Positions 26,105-36,818 of a DNA stretch of 64,000 bases are shown here, piece after piece. Positions within the stretch are counted from its first letter, which is position 1, and every line of letters begins with the position of its first letter. Source of the stretch: Nonomuraea guangzhouensis (GTDB lineage Bacteria; Actinomycetota; Actinomycetes; Streptosporangiales; Streptosporangiaceae); the NCBI RefSeq assembly GCF_019396345.1, contig NZ_JAHKRM010000002.1, positions 539,831 to 603,830 on the forward strand, in the 5' to 3' direction. The notes under the pieces were generated by a model, which was not told the DNA's origin, ran no database searches, and saw only the letters and a program-made list of their open reading frames with translations. Position numbers and translations under genes: made by a program.

Positions 26105-27063
26105 TGGTCTGGTTCATCCTCCGCAGGGCGGGGTCGGCGGTGATCGTGCTGTTCCTGGCCAGCATCCTGATCTTCCTCGGGATCAGGGCGCTGCCCGGGG
26201 ACCCGGCCGTGGTGATGGCGGGCGAGGAGGCCTCACCCGCGGTGGTCGAGGCGATCCGGCACGAGTTCGGCCTGGACAAGCCGCTGCCGGCGCAGTACGT
26301 CGACTACGTGGGCCAGACCCTGTCCGGCAACCTCGGCCGCTCCACCCAGGACCAGCTGCCGGTGGCCGGCATCCTCGCCGAGCGGCTGCCGGTGACGCTG
26401 GAGCTGTCGGCTCTGGCCCTGCTGGTGGCGATCGTCGTCGGCGTCGGCGCGGGCATCGTGGCCGCGGTGCGGCGGGGCCGGCTGCCCGACTACGTGGCCA
26501 CCGGCTTCGGCCTGGCTGGGCTGTCCGTGCCGCACTTCTGGCTGGGCCTGCTCGGCATCCTGCTGTTCGCGGTGACGCTGCGCTGGCTGCCCGCCTCCGG
26601 ATACGTCCCCTTCACCCAGGACCCCGGCCAGAACCTCCAGCGCATGATCCTGCCCGCGCTGGTGCTCGGCACCGGGTTCGCGGCGATCCTGATGCGGCAG
26701 ACGCGCTCGGCCATGCTGGGCGCGCTGTCGGCCGACTACGTACGGACCGCCCGGTCCAAGGGCCTGTCGGAGGCCAAGGTGGTGGGCGCGCACGCGCTGC
26801 GCAACAGCCTCACGACCGTGGTCACCGTCCTCGGCCTGCAACTCGGCGCGCTGATCAGCGGCGCGGTGGTGACGGAGCAGATCTTCGTCATCCCCGGTTT
26901 CGGCAAGTTGACCGTGGACGCGGTGCTCACCAGGAACTACCCCGTCATCCAGGCTGTGGTGCTGATCACGGTGATCGGGTACGTGCTGGTCAACCTGCTG
27001 GTCGACATCGCCTACGCCTTCCTCAACCCACGCATCCGGCTGTCGGGGGGCAGGCATGACTGA
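26104..27063 (+). CDS. Peptide ABC transporter permease (DppB-like, second system)
   Basis: A 319-residue membrane permease whose ATG overlaps the preceding stop by one base. It has the DppB N-terminal helix, the segment RHEFGLDKPLPAQYVDYV and an EAA-type loop (RTARSKGLSEAKVVGAH). The open frame continues far upstream in another frame of the binding-protein gene and is not coding there. It overlaps the next gene by 8 nt. Confidence 0.9.
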   Translation: MVWFILRRAGSAVIVLFLASILIFLGIRALPGDPAVVMAGEEASPAVVEAIRHEFGLDKPLPAQYVDYVGQTLSGNLGRSTQDQLPVAGILAERLPVTLELSALALLVAIVVGVGAGIVAAVRRGRLPDYVATGFGLAGLSVPHFWLGLLGILLFAVTLRWLPASGYVPFTQDPGQNLQRMILPALVLGTGFAAILMRQTRSAMLGALSADYVRTARSKGLSEAKVVGAHALRNSLTTVVTVLGLQLGALISGAVVTEQIFVIPGFGKLTVDAVLTRNYPVIQAVVLITVIGYVLVNLLVDIAYAFLNPRIRLSGGRHD

Positions 27064-27927
27064 CGTGGCGGCCGTACCGGTGACAACGGGCCGGGCCGAC
27101 CGGCGCCGCAGGCTGTGGCGGCGCTTCAGGCGGCGCCCGATGCCGATGGCGGGGCTGGTGCTCGTCGCCGGGTTCCTGCTGCTGGCGCTGCTCGGGCCGC
27201 TGCTCACGGGCGATCCGTCGGCGCAGGACTACACCGCGACGCTCGCGCCCCCATCGGGGGCACACCCGCTCGGCACCGACGACCTGGGCCGGGACGCCCT
27301 GGCCAGGATCGCGCACGGCGCGCAGGTCTCGCTCCAGGCGGGGGTGCTGTCGACGCTGCTGGCCATGGTGGTCGGCATCCCGATCGGGCTGGTCGCCGGG
27401 TTCTACCGGCGCTGGCTGGACCCGGTCGTGATGCGGCTGGTCGACGTGACGCTGGCCTTCCCGTTCCTGGTGTTCGCCGTAGGCCTCGCGGCGATCATCG
27501 GGCCCTCGCTGAAGGGCGTGGTGCTGGCGCTCGGCTTCTCCCAGTTGCCGGCGGTCGTCCGGATCACCCGCGGCGAGGTGCTGGCGATCAGGGAGATGGA
27601 CTACGTGGCCGCGGCCATCGCCGACGGCGCCGGCGACCGCCACATCCTGCTCCGCTACGTGCTGCCGAACTGCTCCAGCCCGCTCATCGTGCAGGCCACC
27701 GTGGCGATCCCGGCGGCGATCATCGGCGAGTCGACCCTGTCGTTCCTGGGCCTGGGGGTCCAGCCGCCGACGCCGTCGTGGGGCGTGATGCTCACCACCG
27801 CCCAGCAGTACCTCGACGTCGCGCCGTGGCTGGCGATCTGGCCGGGGCTGATGATCGCGCTGGCCACGCTCGGCTTCAACCTGCTGGGCGACGGGCTGCG
27901 TGACGTTCTCGACCCGAGGAGTGGCCG

Positions 27928-27931
<4 letters not shown>
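27056..27931 (+). CDS. Peptide ABC transporter permease (DppC-like, second system)
   Basis: A 291-residue MetI-like permease. It begins with an Arg-rich cytoplasmic stretch (RRRRLWRRFRRRP), then a membrane helix, the conserved HPLGTDDLGRDALAR motif and the core helices. The EAA loop is at ADGAGDRHILLRYVLPN. It overlaps DppB by 8 nt and DppD by 4 nt. Confidence 0.9.
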
Positions 27932-28892
<961 letters not shown>

Positions 28893-28896
<4 letters not shown>

Positions 28897-29861
28897 TACT
28901 GGAGATCGACAATCTGGTCAAGCACTACGGCCAGGTCCGCGCCGTGGACGGCCTGTCGCTGAGCATCGGCGAGGGCGAGGTGCTCGGTCTCGTCGGCGAG
29001 TCGGGCAGCGGCAAGTCGACCGTGGGCAAGTGCGTGCTGCGGCTGACCGAGCCCACCTCGGGCGGCATCCGCCTCGCCGGCCGCGACATCACCCACCTGT
29101 CGCGCCGGGCCATGCGCCCGTTGCGGAGGGATGTCCACATCGTCTTCCAGGACCCGTACTCCTCGCTCAACCCGCGCTTCACGATCGAGCAGATCGTCGG
29201 CGAGCCGCTGCTGCACCACGGGATCGCGAGCCGGCGCGAGGCGGGCGGGCGGGTCGCCGCAATGCTGGAGCAGGTCGGGCTGCGGCCCGAGATGCGGACG
29301 CGCTTCCCGCACGAGCTGTCCGGCGGGCAGCGGCAGCGGGTGGGCCTGGCCCGCGCGCTGATCCTGGAGCCCAAGCTGGTGGTGGCCGACGAGCCGGTGT
29401 CCGCGCTGGACGTGTCGGTGCAGGCGTCGGTGCTCAACCTGATCACCGACCTGCAGCGGGAGATGGGCTTCTCCTGCCTGTTCATCACGCATGACCTGTC
29501 GGTGGTGGAGTTCCTGGCCGACCGGATCGCGGTCATGTACCTGGGCAAGATCGTGGAGTCGGGGCCGACGGCCCAGATCTTCGCCGAACCCCGCCACCCC
29601 TACACGCAGGCGCTGCTGTCGGCGGCACCGGTGGCCGACCCGGTCAGGCAGCGCGAGCGGCGCCGGATCGTGCTGGGCGGCGACGTGCCGAGCCCGGTCG
29701 ATCCGCCGTCCGGCTGCCGCTTCCACACCCGGTGCCCGCTGGCGTACGACGCCTGCCGTACGAGCGAGCCCGAGCTGACAGACCCGCGCACGAGCGGCCA
29801 TCCGGTCGCCTGCCACCTGGTCACGGCGGACCACGTGCCCGACGCGGCCGCCACCCGATGA
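28893..29861 (+). CDS. Peptide ABC transporter ATP-binding protein (DppF-like, second system)
   Basis: A 322-residue partner ATPase. The start is GTG 28893, which overlaps the preceding stop as GTGA and gives the family N-terminus ILEIDNLVKHYGQ; a longer frame from 28773 is rejected. Walker A GESGSGKS, signature LSGGQRQR and Walker B VVADEPVSALD are intact. It overlaps the gamma-glutamyltransferase gene by 4 nt. Confidence 0.92.
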
Positions 29862-31654
29862 GAGGACGCACTTTGTTCACCACCAGGCCCGAGCTGACCG
29901 GAGACTTCGGCATGGTGGCCAGCACGCACTGGCTGGCCTCCGCTACCGGCATGGGCGTACTCGAACGCGGCGGCAACGCCTTCGACGCGGCCGTCGCCGC
30001 CGGGTTCGTCCTCCAGGTGGCCGAGCCGCACCTGAACGGGCCCGGCGGCGAGGTGCCGATCCTGCTGTGGAGCCAGGAGGAGGAGCGGGTGTCGGTCGTG
30101 TGCGGGCAGGGCGTCGCCCCCGCCGCCGCCACGATCGACCGCTTCACCGGCCTCGGGCTCGACGTGGTGCCCGGCACCGGGCTGCTGGCGGCCACCGTGC
30201 CCGGGGCGTTCGGCGGCTGGATGGCCATGCTGGAGCGCTGGGGCACCTGGACGCTGGCCGATGTGCTCGAACCCGCCATCCACTACGCCACGCACGGCGT
30301 CCCGGTGCTCGACCGGATCGCCGCCACGGTCTCGTCGGTCGAGCGGCTCTTCCTCGAGGACTGGCCGACGTCGGCGGCGACCTGGCTGCCCCACGGCAAG
30401 GTGCCGGGCGCCAAGCTGACCAATCCGGTGCTCGCCGCCACCTACCGCAGGCTCGTCTCCGAGGCGGGAGCGGCGTCGAGCACCCGCGAGGGGCAGATCG
30501 CGGCCGCCCGCGACGCCTGGTACCGGGGGTTCGTCGCCGAGGCGATCGCCGCGTTCAGCACCGGCACCGCCTGGCGCGACAGCTCGGGCGAGGCGCACAG
30601 CGGCCTGCTCACCGGCGACGACCTGGCGGGCTGGTCGGCCTCGGTCGAGGACCCGGTCACCTTCGACTACCACGGGCACACGGTGTGCAAGACCGGGCCG
30701 TGGGGGCAGGGGCCGGTCTTCCTGCAGCAGCTCGCCCTGCTGTCCGGGTTCGACCTGGACGGGATGGGGCAGCTCAGCGCCGACTACGTGCACACGGTGA
30801 TCGAGAGCGCCAAGCTCGCCTTCGCCGATCGTGAAGCCTGGTACGGCGACACCGAGGTGCCGATGGCCGACCTGCTCGACGACGAGTACAACGCCAAGCG
30901 CCGCGCTTTCATCGGCGCCGAGGCCGGCGTGGAGCTGCGGCCGGGCGCGCCCGGTGGGCGCACGCCGCGCCTGCCCGTGTTCCCCGCCCCCGGCACGGTC
31001 AGCACCGCGCCGGGCATCTCGGGCGTACGGTCCGGGGTGGGCGAGCCCACGGTCGGCTCCGACGGTTCCACCCGTGGCGACACCTGTCACCTGGACGTCG
31101 TGGACCGGCACGGCAACATGGTCTCCGCCACGCCGAGCGGCGGCTGGCTGCAGAGCTCGCCCACCATTCCCGAGCTGGGCTTCTGCCTGGGCACCCGGGC
31201 GCAGATGTTCTGGCTGCAGGAGGGGCTGCCCGCCTCGCTGCGGCCGGGAACGCGGCCGCGGACCACGCTGTCGCCGTCGTTCGCGCTGCGCGACGGCAAG
31301 CCGTGGCTGGCGTTCGGCACGCCCGGCGGCGACCAGCAGGACCAGTGGAGCGTGAACTTCTTCCTCTCCGTCGTCCACGGCGGGCTGAACCTCCAGGAGG
31401 CCGTCGACGCCCCCATGTTCCACTCCGAGCACTTCCCCAGCTCCTTCTACCCGCGCGGCTCCCGGCCCGGCGTCATGCACGTCGAGAACCGGGTGGACCC
31501 GGCGGTGGTCGCCGAGCTGCGGCGGCGTGGCCACCGGGTGGAGGTCCAGGGACCCTGGACGCTCGGCAGGCTCAGCGCGGTCGCGCGTGACGGCGACTTC
31601 CTCAAGGCCGCCGCCAACCCGCGCGGGGCCCAGGGCTACGCGGCCGGCCGATGA
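29858..31654 (+). CDS. Gamma-glutamyltransferase family protein
   Basis: Ntn-type hydrolase/transferase of 598 residues acting on gamma-glutamyl bonds. The autoprocessing nucleophile is Thr409 in RGDTCHLDVVD, which would become the N-terminus of the small subunit, and GGWLQSSPTIPELGF forms the active-site loop region. There is no signal peptide, so the enzyme appears cytoplasmic, unlike exported GGTs. Overlaps of 4 nt with both neighbours tie it to the peptide importer and to the TSUP gene. It likely cleaves imported gamma-glutamyl peptides; a related amidohydrolase role is possible. Confidence 0.85.
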   Translation: MRGRTLFTTRPELTGDFGMVASTHWLASATGMGVLERGGNAFDAAVAAGFVLQVAEPHLNGPGGEVPILLWSQEEERVSVVCGQGVAPAAATIDRFTGLGLDVVPGTGLLAATVPGAFGGWMAMLERWGTWTLADVLEPAIHYATHGVPVLDRIAATVSSVERLFLEDWPTSAATWLPHGKVPGAKLTNPVLAATYRRLVSEAGAASSTREGQIAAARDAWYRGFVAEAIAAFSTGTAWRDSSGEAHSGLLTGDDLAGWSASVEDPVTFDYHGHTVCKTGPWGQGPVFLQQLALLSGFDLDGMGQLSADYVHTVIESAKLAFADREAWYGDTEVPMADLLDDEYNAKRRAFIGAEAGVELRPGAPGGRTPRLPVFPAPGTVSTAPGISGVRSGVGEPTVGSDGSTRGDTCHLDVVDRHGNMVSATPSGGWLQSSPTIPELGFCLGTRAQMFWLQEGLPASLRPGTRPRTTLSPSFALRDGKPWLAFGTPGGDQQDQWSVNFFLSVVHGGLNLQEAVDAPMFHSEHFPSSFYPRGSRPGVMHVENRVDPAVVAELRRRGHRVEVQGPWTLGRLSAVARDGDFLKAAANPRGAQGYAAGR

Positions 31655-32400
31655 TCGAGCTCTCCGAGATCGCCTTCCTGGCGGGGGCGGGGCTGCTGGC
31701 CGGGGCGGTCAACGCCCTGGCCGGCGGCGGCACGCTCGTCTCCTTCCCGGCGTTGCTGGCGCTCGGCTATCCGAGCATCACCGCCTCGGTGACGAACGCG
31801 GTGGCGCTGTGGCCCGGCTACCTGGGCGGCGTCCTGGGCTACCGGGCGGAGCTGCGCGGGCAGCGGCGCCGGGCCACGGTCCTGTCGGCCACCGCCGTGC
31901 TCGGCGCGATCGCGGGCAGCTCGCTGCTGCTGCTCACGCCGGGACGGCTGTTCGACTCGCTGGTGCCGTGGCTGGTGGCCTTCGCCAGCCTGGCGCTGCT
32001 GGCCCAGCCTTGGCTGCGTAAACGCTTCGAGGGCGACGGGCGGCAGGGCACGAGCAGGCTGATCTACGTCGGGGTGTTCCTCGGCGGGTGTTACGGCGCC
32101 TACTTCAACGGCGGCATGGGGGTGCTGCTGCTGGCGGTGCTCGCGCTGTTCCTGCATGACAACCTGCATCGGGTCAACGCCGTACGGGCCACGCTGTCGC
32201 TGGTGATCAGCACGGTGTCGGTGGTGGCGTTCTCGCTGTTCGGGCCCGTGCGGTGGGAGGCGGTGGCGGTGGTCGCGCCGGCCAGCCTGGCGGGTGGCTT
32301 CCTCGGCACCCGCGTGGCCCGGCTGATGCCGCCCGCGGTGCTGCGCGGCGTCGTGGTCGTCTTCGGACTGGGCGTAGCCACGCTGCTCGCCCTGCGCTGA
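31651..32400 (+). CDS. TSUP (TauE/SafE) family membrane permease
   Basis: A 249-residue integral membrane protein with about seven to eight helices and the TSUP motifs LAGAVNALAGGGTLVSFPALL and GGCYGAYFNGGMGVLLLAVLA, an internal duplication typical of the family. TSUP members move sulfite, sulfonates or other small organic acids. Co-translation with the gamma-glutamyltransferase suggests export or uptake of a product of peptide cleavage, possibly a sulfur compound. This is inference. It ends 10 bp from the convergent GCS2 gene. Confidence 0.85.
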   Translation: MIELSEIAFLAGAGLLAGAVNALAGGGTLVSFPALLALGYPSITASVTNAVALWPGYLGGVLGYRAELRGQRRRATVLSATAVLGAIAGSSLLLLTPGRLFDSLVPWLVAFASLALLAQPWLRKRFEGDGRQGTSRLIYVGVFLGGCYGAYFNGGMGVLLLAVLALFLHDNLHRVNAVRATLSLVISTVSVVAFSLFGPVRWEAVAVVAPASLAGGFLGTRVARLMPPAVLRGVVVVFGLGVATLLALR

Positions 32401-32410
32401 ACCTGGTCGG

Positions 32411-33496
32411 TCAGGCGACCGTGGCCTCGATCAGGTCGTCCACGACCGCCGCCAGGTGCCCGGTGCGGTCGTGCGCCCTACGCTGCCGTTCCGCTCCGGA
32501 ACCCCTGCTGAGCAGCAGGTCCAGCCCTTCCTCGACGAACTCCGAGTCACCGGCCTCGTCCGTGGCGGCCCGTACGTGCTCCAGCAGGCGCCCCGCCATC
32601 ACCGGCGCCGGCACCAGCACCCCTTCGCACACGTCGAGGCTGTCACCGCGCAGACCGTCACGGGCGGCGCGCCAGTAGGCGGCCCGCATGACCTCCGACG
32701 GGATCGGCAACCCGCGATCACCACGCGCCACGTCGGCCAGCGCCGTCATGACCAGGCCGCGGATCAGCCCGATGATGGTGAGGCTGTCGCTGACGTCCAG
32801 CGGCACGTCGGCGACCCGCACCTCGACGGTCGGCAGCGTGGGCGACGGTCGCGCGTCCCAGTACACCGTCTTCGGGTCCATCAGCGCGCCCGACTGCGAC
32901 AGCGCCCGCAGCGCCACCTCGTAGTCGGCGAACGACGGGAAGTACGGCGGGGCGCCCGAGACCGGCCAGCGGCCCCAGCTGATCACCCGCCAGGACGCGT
33001 AGCCGGTGTCGCGGCCGACGAAGAACGGCGAGTTCGCGGCCAGCGCGATCAGCGTGGGCAGCCACGGACGCAGGTGGTTGCCCACGTACACGGCGTGTTC
33101 CTCGTCGGGCACGTCCACGTGCACGTGCAGGGCGCAGATGCTGAGCTCGTCCTGCAGCGCCCGGTAGAGCACCCGGCCCTGCTCGTAGCGGATGTCGTCG
33201 CTGAGCGGGCTCGGCACGACGTCGCCCAGTACGGGAAGACCGCTGGCGACCACGGCCAGCCCGCACGAGCGGGCCGCCTGCGCCACCTCCTTACGCGCGG
33301 CCCGCAGCCGCGTGCCTAACTCGCCGAGGTCGGCCGAAGGGGCGGTCCGGGCCTCGACCTGGAAACGGGTGATCTCATGAACGACGTCCAAGACGTCTGT
33401 CGCGGCGGCCAACACCTCTGCCGCCCGGGGAGCCACGTGGCGCGACCAGGGATCGACGATGAGGTACTCCTCCTCGATCCCGATAAGAGGAGTCAC
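32411..33496 (-). CDS. GCS2-type carboxylate-amine ligase (YbdK-like)
   Basis: A 361-residue ATP-grasp-like glutamate-cysteine ligase 2 family enzyme. The N-terminal GIEEEYLIVDP and the HVHVDVPDEEHAVYVGNHLRPWLPTL segment are hallmarks of YbdK/EgtA relatives, which join glutamate or another carboxylate to an amine. GTG 33496 after AAAAGGG is taken as the start; the open frame to 33781 runs into the vanX gene and is not homologous. It is the third gene of a ROK-VanX-GCS2 run on the minus strand, 23 bp after the dipeptidase gene. Substrates are not readable. Confidence 0.85.
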   Translation of the reverse strand: MTPLIGIEEEYLIVDPWSRHVAPRAAEVLAAATDVLDVVHEITRFQVEARTAPSADLGELGTRLRAARKEVAQAARSCGLAVVASGLPVLGDVVPSPLSDDIRYEQGRVLYRALQDELSICALHVHVDVPDEEHAVYVGNHLRPWLPTLIALAANSPFFVGRDTGYASWRVISWGRWPVSGAPPYFPSFADYEVALRALSQSGALMDPKTVYWDARPSPTLPTVEVRVADVPLDVSDSLTIIGLIRGLVMTALADVARGDRGLPIPSEVMRAAYWRAARDGLRGDSLDVCEGVLVPAPVMAGRLLEHVRAATDEAGDSEFVEEGLDLLLSRGSGAERQRRAHDRTGHLAAVVDDLIEATVA

Positions 33497-33519
33497 ATCC
33501 CTTTTATGCCCGTTTTCCG

Positions 33520-34179
33520 CTAGGCAAAGCGGTGTGGGCCATAGACCGCGTACGGCCTTCCCTCGGCGAGCGCCCAATACCGGTCGCCGAAGGACCAGTG
33601 CCACCACTCCGTGGGGTAGTTGACCAGGCCGACCGGCTCCAGGGCGGCGGCGAGGATCTTGCGATGGGCACGGGCTTCGGCCGAGATGTTCGTGGCGTCG
33701 GTGTAGCAGCCGCCGTCGCTCTCCTCCGGGTTGTCGTCGACCTGGGTGCCCATGTCGTACTCGGTGCCGTCGGGCGCGCACAGCGTCAGGTCGACGGCGG
33801 CACCGGCGGTGTGCGGGGCCACGTCGACCGGCGACACATACCGACTTGCCGCGATATGTGCCTCGTCAGGCGACATTTCGGGGAATGCGGCTCGCAGCCC
33901 GTCCCGGTACTCCTCGAAGATCCGGCGCTGCGTGTCGATCGGCCGGTAGCCCTCGACGATCAGCAGATGGAAGCCGTCGGGCAGCCGCCGCTCGGCCCGC
34001 TCCAGCCGGGCCAGCAACCCGGAGCGCAGGTGCGCGTAGGCACCGCTCCCGTCGGCCATCCGCTCGTCCACCCGCAGTCGGCCGCGTACGTCCGCCAGCT
34101 CCTCGCCGTTGTCGCGCACCGGGATAGCCGCGACGCGGGGATCAGAGATCAGCACGATGTCGCTCGTCTGCTGCCACAT
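33520..34179 (-). CDS. vanX: D-alanyl-D-alanine dipeptidase (VanX/DdpX family)
   Basis: A 219-residue zinc dipeptidase of family M15D without a signal peptide, so cytoplasmic. The zinc and catalytic set is complete: PHTAGAAVDLTL supplies the His and Asp ligands, EWWHW the catalytic Glu and the second His ligand, and EGYRPIDTQRR the conserved Arg. It hydrolyses D-Ala-D-Ala. No vanH, vanA, vanS or vanR lies nearby. The neighbours (ROK regulator, amino-sugar importer, hexosaminidase) suggest a role in cell-wall recycling, like DdpX, rather than glycopeptide resistance. Confidence 0.9.
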   Translation of the reverse strand: MWQQTSDIVLISDPRVAAIPVRDNGEELADVRGRLRVDERMADGSGAYAHLRSGLLARLERAERRLPDGFHLLIVEGYRPIDTQRRIFEEYRDGLRAAFPEMSPDEAHIAASRYVSPVDVAPHTAGAAVDLTLCAPDGTEYDMGTQVDDNPEESDGGCYTDATNISAEARAHRKILAAALEPVGLVNYPTEWWHWSFGDRYWALAEGRPYAVYGPHRFA

Positions 34180-34191
34180 GGGCAGAAATTC

Positions 34192-35337
34192 TCACACAGT
34201 GTCGGAGAAAACCTGATCTCGGGCTTGCTCCAGAGCCGCGACCAGCGCGCCTCGCAGCACCGGATTGCCCGCCACCCCGGTCGTGACGACCTCGGGCCGG
34301 GTCGGGCAGACCCGGGCGACGGCCTCCTCGACCTTGGCGGCCAGACGTTCGCCGCCCGCCCGGCCGATGTCGCCGCTGAGCACGATCAGCCCGGGGTCTA
34401 GCACGACCGTGACGGCCGCGGCCCCCACGGCAAGACGGGCCGCCACCTCGTCCAGGTAGCCGTCGCAGCCGTTGCGTACCTGGTCGGGGACCGTGCTGCC
34501 GAGCACGCCGTGCGCGGTGGCGAGCCCGCTCAGCGCCGGGTGCCCCACCAGCCGCTGGAACGAGCCCGACGTCGGCTGCGACACGTCGGCGGGCAGCGGC
34601 TCGCCCGGCACGGGCAGCCAGCCGATCTCACCCGCCGTCCCGGTGATGCCCCGGTGCAGCCGCCCGCCGAGCATGACGCCGAGCCCCTGGCCGACACCCG
34701 CCCAGATGACCACGAAGTCGTCGTGGCCGACGGCGGCGCCGTAGCGGTGCTCGGCCAGCGCGACCAGGTTCACGTCGTTCTCTATGATCACCGGCACGCC
34801 CAGCGTCTGGCGCAGGCTGGCCAGCACGCCGACGTGCCAGGCCGGCAGGTCGCAGGAGAAGCGCACGTCGCCGCTGCCCGGATCGACCACGCCCCTGGTG
34901 CCGATCACGAAGGCCCGCAGCTGTGACAGGCTGACCCGGGCCGAGGCGCAGGCCCGCTGCACCGCGGAGTGCACGGCCTTGACCGGATCCCCGTCCGCCG
35001 GGTTGACGGTGACCTCGACCACGATCTGGCCTGTGATGTCCGCCACACCCACGGTGAGGCTGTCGGGCAGCACTTCGAGCCCGGCCACGTACGCGCTGGA
35101 GGGGTTGACCGCGTACAGGGCCGCGTGCGGGCCCCTGCCCATCGCCCGCTCCCCCGCCACCCGTACGAGCCCCCGCTCCTCCAGGCGGGCGAGCAGCTGA
35201 CCTGCGGTTACCTTCGACAGCCCGGTCCGCTCCCCCAGCTCCGCACGGGTCAGCGGCCCGTCCTCGAGGAGGAGTTCGAGTGCCGTGCGGTCGTTCAGGC
35301 GGCGGAGCAGCCGAGGGGTCCCGGGGCTTCGGCTCAT
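34192..35337 (-). CDS. ROK family transcriptional repressor 1
   Basis: A 381-residue regulator. The N-terminal winged helix-turn-helix reads ALELLLEDGPLTRAELGERTGLSKVTAGQLLARL; a ROK sugar-binding domain with GTRGVVDP and IENDVNLVALAE follows. The usual ROK zinc cluster of His and Cys residues after GEIGWLPV is absent. ATG 35337 follows AGGGAGAGCG; a GTG at 35358 is also in frame. It diverges from the amino-sugar importer, separated by a region with a strong palindrome, and is followed 12 bp later by vanX. It closely resembles the second ROK protein that ends this locus. Confidence 0.88.
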   Translation of the reverse strand: MSRSPGTPRLLRRLNDRTALELLLEDGPLTRAELGERTGLSKVTAGQLLARLEERGLVRVAGERAMGRGPHAALYAVNPSSAYVAGLEVLPDSLTVGVADITGQIVVEVTVNPADGDPVKAVHSAVQRACASARVSLSQLRAFVIGTRGVVDPGSGDVRFSCDLPAWHVGVLASLRQTLGVPVIIENDVNLVALAEHRYGAAVGHDDFVVIWAGVGQGLGVMLGGRLHRGITGTAGEIGWLPVPGEPLPADVSQPTSGSFQRLVGHPALSGLATAHGVLGSTVPDQVRNGCDGYLDEVAARLAVGAAAVTVVLDPGLIVLSGDIGRAGGERLAAKVEEAVARVCPTRPEVVTTGVAGNPVLRGALVAALEQARDQVFSDTV

Positions 35338-35364
35338 CGACGCTCTCCCTCTCGTCACGAATGG

Positions 35365-35400
35365 CTAACAGGCGTTTCTTTTAAGAAAGTTTCTTGTTAG
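35365..35400. promoter_or_regulatory. Palindromic operator region between ROK gene and importer
   Basis: Nested inverted repeats: CTAACA (35365-35370) with TGTTAG (35395-35400), and inside them TTTCTT-TT-AAGAAA (35375-35388) overlapping AAGAAA-G-TTTCTT (35383-35395). This AT-rich patch stands out in the GC-rich gap and lies between the two divergent starts. It is a good candidate site for ROK repressor 1. GAAA-N-TTTC half sites recall operators of other actinobacterial ROK repressors, from memory. Confidence 0.65.
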
Positions 35401-35476
35401 TTTATCAGCAGTCGTTCGGACATTGACGATCAGCCTGGTGCGGACCGCAAGCGAGCACCCGGGAAGGGAGAACCCT

Positions 35477-36814
35477 GTGAGGATCGCGCAGATCACCGCC
35501 ACCACGGTCACCACGGCCGCTCTGGCCCTGGGCCTGGCCGCCTGTGGTTCCGGCGAGACGCCCTCGACTTCGACCGCGCCGAGCGCGGCGGCCTCCGCCG
35601 CCGCGTCCGGCCCCAAGTACGCGGGCAAGGAGCTGACCTTCTGGCGCCTGGGCGACAGCAACCCCGCCGCGCAGAAGTACACCGATGAACTCGTGGCCGC
35701 CTTCGAGCAGCAGACCGGCGCCAAGGTCAAGGTCGAGTGGATCCCGTGGCCGCAGGTGAACGACAAGTTCACCGCCGCGGCGGCCGGTGGCACCGGTCCC
35801 GATGTCACCGAGATCGGCAACGACCAGGTGCCGCTCTGGCAGAGCCAGGAGGCCCTTGAGCCCGTCACCGACATCGTCGGCTCCGGCGACCAGGCGCAGA
35901 TCCCGAAGAACCTGATGGGCCTGGAGACGATCGACGGCGAGACGTACGCCGTGCCGTGGGGTGGCGGCAGCCGCGCGGTGCTGTACCGCGCCGACTGGTT
36001 CAAGGAGCTCAAGATCGACGTCCCGAAGACCTGGGACGACCTGACCGCCGCGGCCAAGAAGATCCAGGCCAAGAAGGGCAAGGACGTCGACGGGTTCGCC
36101 TTCAACGGCGGCTCCGACGCCAACCACCTGCTGGGCGCCCTCGCCTGGACCGCCGGCGGCGACTACGCCGTCAAGGAGGGCGACAAGTGGGTCGGCAAGC
36201 TGACCGACCCGGCCTTCAAGGCCGGCTTCGCCCAGTACACCGGCCTGGTCACCGACGGCCTGTCGAGCAAGTCGCGGCTCACCCAGAACACCACGGACAT
36301 CCGCACCCGCTTCGCCAACAACAAGGTGGGCATGTACCTCACCGCGTCGTGGGACCTGCCGGGCATCGACGAGGACAGCAAGGGCAAGCTCAAGGGTGAC
36401 AAGCTGGCCTTCTTCCCGCTCCCGTCCAAGGACGGCGGCGAGGCGCAGTCCTTCCTCGGCGGCAACGACATCGCCGTGTGGGGCTCGGCCAAGGAGAAGG
36501 ACGCGGCCAAGGAGTTCGTGAAGCTGGCCTCCGGCAAGGAATGGGGCAACAAGTACGCCAAGGACGGCGGCCTGCTCCCCGTCTACCCGGAAGCCCTGGC
36601 CGCGCTGTCCAGCGACCCGGCCCAGGCGCCGTTCGCCGCCGCCTTCGCCAAGGCCAAGGCCTTCCCGGCCAGCCCGCACTGGACCGAGGCCAACGAGACC
36701 AAGGCGGTGCTGCAGAACGCGGCCCGCACCGTCATCGAGGGCAAGTCGTCGGCCGACGACGCGCTGGCCAAGGCCAACAAGGAACTCGAAGACATCCTCA
36801 ACGCCGCCTCCTAG
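35477..36814 (+). CDS. Sugar ABC transporter substrate-binding lipoprotein (DasA-like)
   Basis: Family 1 extracellular binding protein, 445 residues, lipobox LAAC with Cys23 followed by an Ala/Ser-rich linker. GTG 35477 follows GGGAAGGGAG. The order binding protein - permease - permease - GH3 enzyme is that of the Streptomyces dasABCD (chitobiose) operon, so N-acetylglucosamine oligosaccharides are the likely cargo, though family 1 proteins also bind other sugars. The ATPase is not encoded here; a shared MsiK-type ATPase is expected elsewhere. Control by the adjacent ROK repressor is likely. Confidence 0.85.
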   Translation: MRIAQITATTVTTAALALGLAACGSGETPSTSTAPSAAASAAASGPKYAGKELTFWRLGDSNPAAQKYTDELVAAFEQQTGAKVKVEWIPWPQVNDKFTAAAAGGTGPDVTEIGNDQVPLWQSQEALEPVTDIVGSGDQAQIPKNLMGLETIDGETYAVPWGGGSRAVLYRADWFKELKIDVPKTWDDLTAAAKKIQAKKGKDVDGFAFNGGSDANHLLGALAWTAGGDYAVKEGDKWVGKLTDPAFKAGFAQYTGLVTDGLSSKSRLTQNTTDIRTRFANNKVGMYLTASWDLPGIDEDSKGKLKGDKLAFFPLPSKDGGEAQSFLGGNDIAVWGSAKEKDAAKEFVKLASGKEWGNKYAKDGGLLPVYPEALAALSSDPAQAPFAAAFAKAKAFPASPHWTEANETKAVLQNAARTVIEGKSSADDALAKANKELEDILNAAS

Positions 36815-36818
36815 CCCT

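Noticed and set aside
29600..31534. 644-codon minus-strand frame opposite the gamma-glutamyltransferase
   Set aside because: No homology features and composition typical of an antisense shadow; the plus strand has a complete catalytic protein.
33497..33781. N-terminal extension of the GCS2-type ligase
   Set aside because: It overlaps the vanX coding sequence and lacks similarity; GTG 33496 has a good ribosome binding site.
33520..34179. Vancomycin resistance gene cluster
   Set aside because: Only a VanX-type dipeptidase is present; no VanH, VanA-type ligase or VanRS is found in the window.
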